From contig CAWJJO010000017.1 of the NCBI GenBank assembly GCA_963843285.1, positions 62,001-126,000 of the forward strand: a DNA stretch of 64,000 bases. Reading direction: 5' to 3'. The notes under the pieces are model-generated. The model searched no databases, had not been told where the DNA came from, and saw only the letters and a program-made list of their open reading frames with translations. This document shows positions 59,101 to 64,000 of the stretch, one piece after another; position 1 is the stretch's first letter, and each line of letters begins with the position of its first letter. This DNA is from CAZDDB01 sp963843285 (GTDB lineage: Bacteria > Acidobacteriota > HRBIN11 > JAKEFK01). A program made the position numbers and the translations under genes.

Positions 59101-62094
59101 GCCCTGGAAATCCAGAGCCGTAACTGTGATCGTTCCCTGGTCTCGGGGTTTATACTCATCCCTGTCTAAGGCGACGTGTAGCTGCAACAACTGTTTTTCA
59201 GGCGGAACAAGCAGAAGCGACTGCGACCGGAAGATCTGCGAATTGCTGATCATGGAGGCATTTAGAAAAACGTTGGGAACCTGTTTGTCCTCCACGTCAA
59301 ATTCAACCAGCTTTGCCATTCCGGTCAGATGCACGAGCTCGTAGTGGTAGAGATCCTCTCCCTCCACCGTAAACAGAATGTAACGATTTGCGTCTGGAGC
59401 CATCAGGATTACGGCTGCGCGTTTGCCGGGCTCAACACGGTCTCTGTCCAGAATCATTTCCAACCCGCCATGACGATAGCCAAGCTCGGTGGTCGCCGCG
59501 CCGGCCACCCATACGAAGGTTTCAGACTGGACCGGTACGAGTTCGGTGTCTATGCTATTCAAGCTAATTCCGTAGTATCCATCCTGTGGAGGTGTGAAGC
59601 TAAAATCGGCATGGCCTTTAGCATCTGTCTTGATTCGGGCCGATAGAATCTCCCTGCGATCATACTTGCGAATTTCTTCTTTCCATGCGTTTCGAGCAAT
59701 GCGAATCGTGCCTTCCTCTGATACCGGATGATTGTTGGCGTCCAGGGTCCGAAAGCGGATTAACACTTTGTCTCCGGGATGATATACGTTATGTTCCGGA
59801 ATGGCGTAAGCGAAGTACCGCTGTCTGGTAACGTTGATGGTTTCTTCGGCAACGTTTTCGCGTCGCGAAGCATCTGTAACACGTGCTTCTACGCGGTACT
59901 GCAAATCATGCTGAGGATATTTCGGCGTTTGCAGTGTGTAGACTGCTTTGCCGGAGGCGTCCGTTGTCAGAATCTTTCTTATGGTGGCCCCGCCATAGCT
60001 CGATCCATAGTTTCGATTCGGGTAGACTTCTGCGGAAAGCCACGGGTAGTCCGGTTCCGGCTGCCAGCTTGGACTGAAAAATCCCTGATAGATCAACAAT
60101 TCGACTCTGGCATTGAAAACCGGGGAGCCGAAGTAATAATCGGACTGCACGGTAATGTCGACGTTTTCGCCCGGACGGAACGCTTTCTTCTCGCCGTTTT
60201 CTTGCGGAGCTAGAACCGCAACCTTAAATTCAGGAAGCTTGTATTCCTCCAGCCGGAAGAGGGTTGCAAAACCGATCGTTTTGCTCCTTCCCTCATTCCA
60301 GAAGGAGATGCCATACGCACCGAGAGCCATCGTGTCGGTCAGCGGAAAGGAACCCCAGGCGCTTCCAAACCCGTTAAGAGTGATTTTGTCTGTTCTTACT
60401 TTTGCTCCCCGCGGGTCGGTGATTTCATATTCAATGCTCTCATTAGAAGGAGTAGAGTAGAATGAGCCATCGTATTTTCTTGCGATCAACTTCCATTGAG
60501 CCGTTTCGCCTGGACGGTAGGCGGGACGATCTGTAAAAGCATAGATGCGCCACGATTCCGGCTCCTGGTAGTTCCGGCTGAGTTTTCCGGCGCCGAATGC
60601 CTGGCGCTCTCCCGATCCGGCGATCACAAGAAAGCCTGCGTTGTGCTGAGGATCGGTCAGATCGAAGACGCAGATTCCATCCTTGTTCGTTTGATTTGTT
60701 TGTTCAACAATGACCGGTTGCTGCTGAACGTAATTCTGTTCCCAAATCTTTAGCCCCGCATTCGGAACGGGAGATCCATCGAGTGCATTCGAAACATAAG
60801 CAAGGGCCTTCTTGCTTGTAATCTTCAGCAGAACGGTCACATCTGTAACCATGATCAAATCCCGGGATTTCAATTTGCCACTCGTGGCTTCCAGCATGTA
60901 GGAGCCCACAGGTAGTTTGTCTTTCAAGGCCACGGTTTCGGTGACTGGCAGATAGTCGCCTTTGTCTCCTGTTTCCCTGGACCAGGATTGCACGGGCGTG
61001 AGCGACAAAAGATCCATGCTGCGTAGCGAAGCAGTCAATTGTTGATAAGCGGCAGGCTTTGCCTCGTTCAACAAGTCGACTTTGTATAATGCGAAATCGA
61101 TCCGGCTCAGGTTTCGCCATCGGAGATTCAGGCGGATTTCCGATTCCGGCAAAAAGATATTGGATACTCCGGCAAACAGGCTTGGTAGCGTGATTTCTTG
61201 AATGCGCGAACGCGCTTCATCGTAGTAAGGCGTTTCTCCTTTTTGAAATTCATTCGTTAATCGCTGAAACAAGGCGAGCGCTTTGGCATAATCCAGCTTA
61301 CGCCCTTGCGCCGTTCCTCTTGTTCGGTCTTGTTCGTTAAATCCGGAAAGCCATAGGGCGTAACCGCGAAGTGTATCATCGTACCATTCCGTTACTTTGC
61401 CGTATTGGAGAACGTGTTCGAATTCCTCCGGGACACGCCGTACCATCTCCGGAGTTAGCTGGGGTTGCTCGGACAATTGTTTTGCTATCAGATAGTGGGC
61501 GCGCGCACAATCGTTCGCATTTTCGGTGATCGTCGGAATGTTGTCCAGGATTTCAACCGGAACCAGGTTGCTATAGTAGGTACCTTGTCTCTGCGGGGGT
61601 GTCGCAGCCTTCCATACGATTGCGATGTATCTCTGGCGAGCAAGTTCGATGTCCGGGGCGCCGGCCCACCATTCTAACGCCTGCGAGTAATAGCTCCATG
61701 CGGTAGACTGATCCGCATGGTCCGGTCTAATCCAGTAGAAGTCGCCCAGTGATTCCTGCACCTCGGCCCAAACTTGGTCCTGGTCTTTCTCTTCCATATT
61801 TTCTGTGAGCGCTTCCAACTGCTTTTCAGCCTGGTTGAAATCGGATTCTTCCGCGGTACTCGAGGCGGCATGGGAACGCCACAGAGTATCGGCCAAACGA
61901 AAATTTACCCACCGGAGATTCTCAGATGACAATTTCATGGCATGAATTCTCGAATAAATCTCGTAGGCTCTACTATAAGAGCCTTCAGCGTAGTAGGTCT
62001 CCGCCTCAGTCTTTAGACTGTCAAAGCCCGGAGGCTCTGCCTGAGACATCAATGCGATGACTAAGATGAATCCTACTGAGCAAATTCTTTCCAT
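56140..62094 (-). CDS. Bacterial alpha-2-macroglobulin with Oar-like domain insert
   Basis: 1984 residues from ATG 62094 with signal peptide MERICSVGFILVIALMSQA. A TPR-like N-terminal region (TEAETYYAEGSYSRAYEIYSRI) precedes the macroglobulin domains. The A2M half ends with the intact thioester GCTEQ (residues 1429-1433, in HYPYGCTEQTMSRF) and the A2M complement-like C-terminal domain. Between about 1080 and 1160, where a bait region is expected, a CarboxypepD_reg/Oar-like module occurs (LEGVVTDENGAAIPGVIVTAE, NGMFRLSGLLPATYTITF, then the EEQVAVAAEV tail of the kind used before TonB plugs). Probably traps peptidases in the envelope; the insert may change surface binding. Converges with the ADOP gene, nine bases apart. 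Confidence 0.92.
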   Translation of the reverse strand: MERICSVGFILVIALMSQAEPPGFDSLKTEAETYYAEGSYSRAYEIYSRIHAMKLSSENLRWVNFRLADTLWRSHAASSTAEESDFNQAEKQLEALTENMEEKDQDQVWAEVQESLGDFYWIRPDHADQSTAWSYYSQALEWWAGAPDIELARQRYIAIVWKAATPPQRQGTYYSNLVPVEILDNIPTITENANDCARAHYLIAKQLSEQPQLTPEMVRRVPEEFEHVLQYGKVTEWYDDTLRGYALWLSGFNEQDRTRGTAQGRKLDYAKALALFQRLTNEFQKGETPYYDEARSRIQEITLPSLFAGVSNIFLPESEIRLNLRWRNLSRIDFALYKVDLLNEAKPAAYQQLTASLRSMDLLSLTPVQSWSRETGDKGDYLPVTETVALKDKLPVGSYMLEATSGKLKSRDLIMVTDVTVLLKITSKKALAYVSNALDGSPVPNAGLKIWEQNYVQQQPVIVEQTNQTNKDGICVFDLTDPQHNAGFLVIAGSGERQAFGAGKLSRNYQEPESWRIYAFTDRPAYRPGETAQWKLIARKYDGSFYSTPSNESIEYEITDPRGAKVRTDKITLNGFGSAWGSFPLTDTMALGAYGISFWNEGRSKTIGFATLFRLEEYKLPEFKVAVLAPQENGEKKAFRPGENVDITVQSDYYFGSPVFNARVELLIYQGFFSPSWQPEPDYPWLSAEVYPNRNYGSSYGGATIRKILTTDASGKAVYTLQTPKYPQHDLQYRVEARVTDASRRENVAEETINVTRQRYFAYAIPEHNVYHPGDKVLIRFRTLDANNHPVSEEGTIRIARNAWKEEIRKYDRREILSARIKTDAKGHADFSFTPPQDGYYGISLNSIDTELVPVQSETFVWVAGAATTELGYRHGGLEMILDRDRVEPGKRAAVILMAPDANRYILFTVEGEDLYHYELVHLTGMAKLVEFDVEDKQVPNVFLNASMISNSQIFRSQSLLLVPPEKQLLQLHVALDRDEYKPRDQGTITVTALDFQGKPVSSDVALGVIDESVYTIQEDYAPDPRQFYFGTKRGNRVSEQSTFALLKYARFYSEQERQKAKGQVKISSGKRKGDGNSVATLEGVVTDENGAAIPGVIVTAEAPGVDSRSTYSGANGMFRLSGLLPATYTITFRLAGFAEIRQESIEISIDDDVHLEITMRPSLEEQVAVAAEVAAVTTQASSTEYLTPLPRGWVYDMDSFQRIQSDSLVTVRSDFRTTAFWQPDLKTDTNGKVSVTVKFPDSVTTWKATARAATQSSQFGIATSSSRTNQPLIVRLESPRFFVVGDTVTLSAIVNNNVNSRLQTKVSLEAEGFTLQEKSDPTIELEPNGEKRIDWVAFVSKPGTAKLRVSALSDEYSDAMERSLPVYEHGIEKLITKSGKVQGNGVTVNVLLPRERKPETTSLTIQVAPSLAIAMLDAVPYLVHYPYGCTEQTMSRFLPAIIVQKTLSDLGAEPEMLASRMFQGIEPQYAKNTHPEGKQEFQQLEEIVKLSLNRLYNLQNATGGWGWWKDGSDDRFMTGYVVWGLGIARDAGVAIDPSVLNRATAFLDQQLVPEENPFEEQAWMLHAVTSITKQDANENQKKTFRTLWGRRREMNSYSRALLALTANYLGDSEKSKVLARNLEDGVKIDGKPDTSMVLRAPQVSQNTSIGTAHWGSDAIRPRWQDSAVGTTSFVLRALLMIDSRNKLIEPAVNWLIKNRRGAQWSSTLDTAVVILTLNDYLKQSDEAKTIRSMLSSDPKERAMAFDFELNVNGMPVPHNTSGEAPGVVRIDPKLVRDGNNTIHIVRKSSGHPLYYSVQSGFFSLEEPVAATGNQIFVRRQYYRITGRPSLLHGYVYDKHSLKNGELLRSGDRLQVVITIESKNNYEYLLFEDLKPAGLEATTLQSGAFLTALRWNLESPVRDSDEFEPQQDGAGESIPVYQELRDRKVALFVQQLPEGIWQISYDLRAEVPGKFHGLPVIGYAMYVPEIRGNDTEVPVEISEP

Positions 62095-62198
62095 TCTAAA
62101 GAGTAAGACGCAGAAGTCGTGCCAAAGACTTCTCGCCGAGACGATTTTCAATGAATCCAATTAGCCGAATGATGGGACGTCTTTAAGGATGTAAGGAA

Positions 62199-63029
62199 TC
62201 AAAATTTTGGTCTGTGGATTCTTCGTAATGCTGCGGGAGTTTCTCCGGTTTGTTTCTTGAAGTTGTGGGTGAAGTGACTCTGATCGTAGAAACCGGCATC
62301 CAATGCAATTTGCATCACCGATTTGTCTGTGAAAGTCAGTTCACGAATTGCCCGTTCAACGCGAAGTTTACGAATGTACTGTCCGATTGTGAGTCCAAAT
62401 TCCATCCGGAATTTTCGAGCCATATGGGCAGGGTGGATTCCAACGATCGACGCGATTTCGTTTAGTCTTAGGTTTTCATCATATCGTTCGTTGATCAGTT
62501 CTTTTGCGCGCGACAGCCACTCCGATTGTTTGGGCTCGCTCCGGATCCTTTCCTGTTTCATCCGTTGAGATTGCGCCAGTAGCTCCAGTACAAGTCCTTC
62601 AATCGCGATCAGGGACGCAGAATCCTGAATTCGTAATTCGCTGTAGATGCGACCGGCAATCAACGAATGAAATCCACTCCGGAAATGATCGATCGTCTTC
62701 AGGAGTGGAGCCAGGGCCCCAACGAGCGCCATCAATGCTGGTTTCAGTTCCACGATTAGACAATACGCTCCGGTTCGTCCATACCGGTCTTCATGGATCG
62801 CTCCACCCGGTTTTAGAAGCATGCTTCCAGGCTTGCATTCGTGACTCTGATCGGCAGTGGTCTCCTGGAAAGAGCCGTCCAACACGAAAACCAGATTTGG
62901 GAGCTCGTGACAGTGCTTCGGCAATGTGAGTGCTGGTGCGTGCCTGGTTTCTGTCAGCACAACTGTATCCGCCTCCACGCTTCTTACTGTAGCGCCTAGA
63001 GTAATCGGACTGAAGAAATCAACCGCCAT
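62199..63029 (-). CDS. AraC-family transcriptional regulator
   Basis: 276 residues. An N-terminal cupin ligand-binding region (LPKHCHELPNLVFVLDGSF, CKPGSMLLKPGGAIHEDRYG) is followed by the two helix-turn-helices of AraC proteins: LRLNEIASIVGIHPAHMARKFRMEFGLTIGQYIRKLRVERA and VMQIALDAGFYDQSHFTHNFKKQTGETPAALRR. It lies just upstream of the A2M gene on the same strand, with a gap of 104 bases, and could control it. Confidence 0.9.
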   Translation of the reverse strand: MAVDFFSPITLGATVRSVEADTVVLTETRHAPALTLPKHCHELPNLVFVLDGSFQETTADQSHECKPGSMLLKPGGAIHEDRYGRTGAYCLIVELKPALMALVGALAPLLKTIDHFRSGFHSLIAGRIYSELRIQDSASLIAIEGLVLELLAQSQRMKQERIRSEPKQSEWLSRAKELINERYDENLRLNEIASIVGIHPAHMARKFRMEFGLTIGQYIRKLRVERAIRELTFTDKSVMQIALDAGFYDQSHFTHNFKKQTGETPAALRRIHRPKF

Positions 63030-63225
63030 TACTCAATCATATCATTCAGATCTATCCTGTCGCCTGACCAAAAAGTTGTTCCGCCGATCAGAAAATTGAA
63101 TCAGGATCGCTTAATCCGACAGCCGCAGCGAGCAGAGCCCTCAGGTCTGGCAGCGTTTCAGCGTGGAATAAAATTTGCAGCGATTTATATTAAGGATATC
63201 TGCTGTTTGCAGGTGAGGAGGTGCA

Positions 63226-64000
63226 ATGTTGAGGAAATCTGCTTTCCTTTTTTTCCTCATTGTACTCACGTCCGGCGCATTCGCCGAAACTCTCAAGACG
63301 TTGAGTCTGTCAAAAAAATTTGCGAAGACAGCGGGAACTCCGCGTGTCATCCGAAACGGGCAAGAGCACGAATGGCTTGTTGCGTGGCGTCAGGAAGGAG
63401 GTTCCGGCAAGATTTTTGGCCGGATCGTCGCATCGGACGGCACGCTGGGAAAACGTAAGGTGCTGGCGAAAGGAGTCAGTGCAAATGCTCAGAATCTGGA
63501 TGTCTTTTACGACTCCGTTGCGTATACATACCTTCTTGTTTGGGAAGGGAAGAAGGGGCTTGAATCTCAGATATTCACCGGGGCCCTCTCCAAACAAGGA
63601 CCTTCTAATGTACTAGTAGCTGGAGTTAGCAACGCGTTTCCCCGTCTTGCTTTCAATGCGACTCAGAAGCAATTTCTCCTGTTCTGGCTGGAATCGGCGA
63701 ACGGTTCTCCGCACGCTGTCTTGAAGAGCATACTTCTGGATCAGACCGGAGCCCCTGCGGGGGCAGTGCAAACGCTTGTCCAGGCGGGATCCGGCAAATC
63801 CTTTGAATCCCTGAGTGTTTCCACAAACCAGAAAAACGAGAACCTCGTAGTAATCGCTCTGGAACAAAGCGCCGGTGGTTCCGAGCTGCTTGGCTTCCTG
63901 GTAAAGCCGAATGGGACGCTTCTGAAAAGCAAACCAGTCACTTTCGAACCGAACCAGGCGGGATTGTTCACTGTTGGAGATGCCAGCTTCGCGGATAACG
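63226..64000 (+). CDS. Secreted protein of unknown function, partial (3' end outside window)
   Basis: At least 258 residues, open from ATG 63226 to the window edge, with GTGAGGAGG upstream. The signal peptide is MLRKSAFLFFLIVLTSGAFAE. The rest consists of repeated beta segments about 50 residues apart (EHEWLVAWRQEGGSGKIFGRIVASDGT, TYLLVWEGKKGLESQIFTG, QFLLFWLESANGSPHAVLKSILLDQTG, NENLVVIALEQSAGGSELLGFLVKPNGT), as in a beta-propeller of the kind with V(V)W/F-W blades. Ligand unknown. A transcript start in the 196-base gap before it cannot be named. Confidence 0.75.
   Translation, partial: MLRKSAFLFFLIVLTSGAFAETLKTLSLSKKFAKTAGTPRVIRNGQEHEWLVAWRQEGGSGKIFGRIVASDGTLGKRKVLAKGVSANAQNLDVFYDSVAYTYLLVWEGKKGLESQIFTGALSKQGPSNVLVAGVSNAFPRLAFNATQKQFLLFWLESANGSPHAVLKSILLDQTGAPAGAVQTLVQAGSGKSFESLSVSTNQKNENLVVIALEQSAGGSELLGFLVKPNGTLLKSKPVTFEPNQAGLFTVGDASFADN

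Noticed and set aside
1..64000. CRISPR array, rRNA, tRNA or transposase
   Set aside because: No regularly spaced repeat-spacer array, no conserved rRNA core, no clear tRNA cloverleaf with a CCA end and no transposase motif were found by eye; small tRNAs could still be missed.

Overview
The window reads as chromosomal DNA of a member of the Acidobacteriota or a close relative. This is inferred from gene content, not from a marker gene. The indicators are an ADOP-type orphan FtsX/MacB permease, two transmembrane Ser/Thr kinases ending in beta-propeller or TPR sensor parts, a VWFA-related secreted protein, an Oar-like carboxypeptidase-regulatory domain, a two-domain M16 peptidase, DUF4097 and DUF2911 proteins, and stand-alone PQQ-propeller and arylsulfotransferase-like proteins. 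Coding density is high, and no gap between genes exceeds about 200 bases. I saw no rRNA, tRNA, transposase, integrase or CRISPR array.

Layout. 1-9.3 kb: M16 peptidase (cut by the window edge), a VKOR-thioredoxin fusion, a GT4 glycosyltransferase followed by a tiny lipoprotein, an HEASH metalloprotein, a PLP dehydratase-RidA pair facing an ArsR-like regulator, and a NadD-NadK fusion. Four of these genes' reading frames are broken by apparent single-base insertions. 8.7-15.2 kb: a SufR-like repressor diverging from sufB-C-D-S-U plus a thioredoxin-like gene, a complete Fe-S assembly operon. 15.2-24.6 kb: kinase with PD40 propeller, AMP nucleosidase, OsmC, small secreted or membrane proteins, DJ-1/PfpI, a 5'-truncated SRPBCC gene and a large M14 peptidase. 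24.6-35.4 kb: DUF2911-TPR, B12-type radical SAM protein, kinase with TPRs, two tandem paralogous secreted proteins with duplicated leaders, a membrane protein with a poly-G frameshift, an ABC exporter and a PQQ propeller. 35.5-48.7 kb: ankyrin lipoprotein with two GT39-like membrane glycosyltransferases, DinB, an 18-residue-period DUF4097 solenoid, diheme cytochrome c, a methyltransferase, an MFS transporter, an arylsulfotransferase-like protein, glnS, a VWFA protein and msrA. 48.7-64 kb: NTF2-like protein, an unrecognised methyltransferase-like protein, M20 peptidase, class V aminotransferase, ADOP permease, a 1984-residue alpha-2-macroglobulin carrying an Oar-like insert, an AraC regulator and a truncated secreted protein.

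Shared themes are redox and thiol homeostasis (VKOR-Trx, SUF, OsmC, PfpI, MsrA, thioredoxin-like), NAD and nucleotide metabolism (NadD-NadK, AMP nucleosidase), reactive enamine clearance (dehydratase with RidA) and envelope proteins (A2M, peptidases, solenoid). Between genes lies a dispersed family of short palindromes (about 22-base modules, often paired) at six or more loci, together with other short repeat families. The items most worth a second look are the NadD-NadK fusion, the A2M with a transplanted Oar-like domain, the TMGG solenoid, the palindrome family, the duplicated-leader paralogs and the run of frameshifts.
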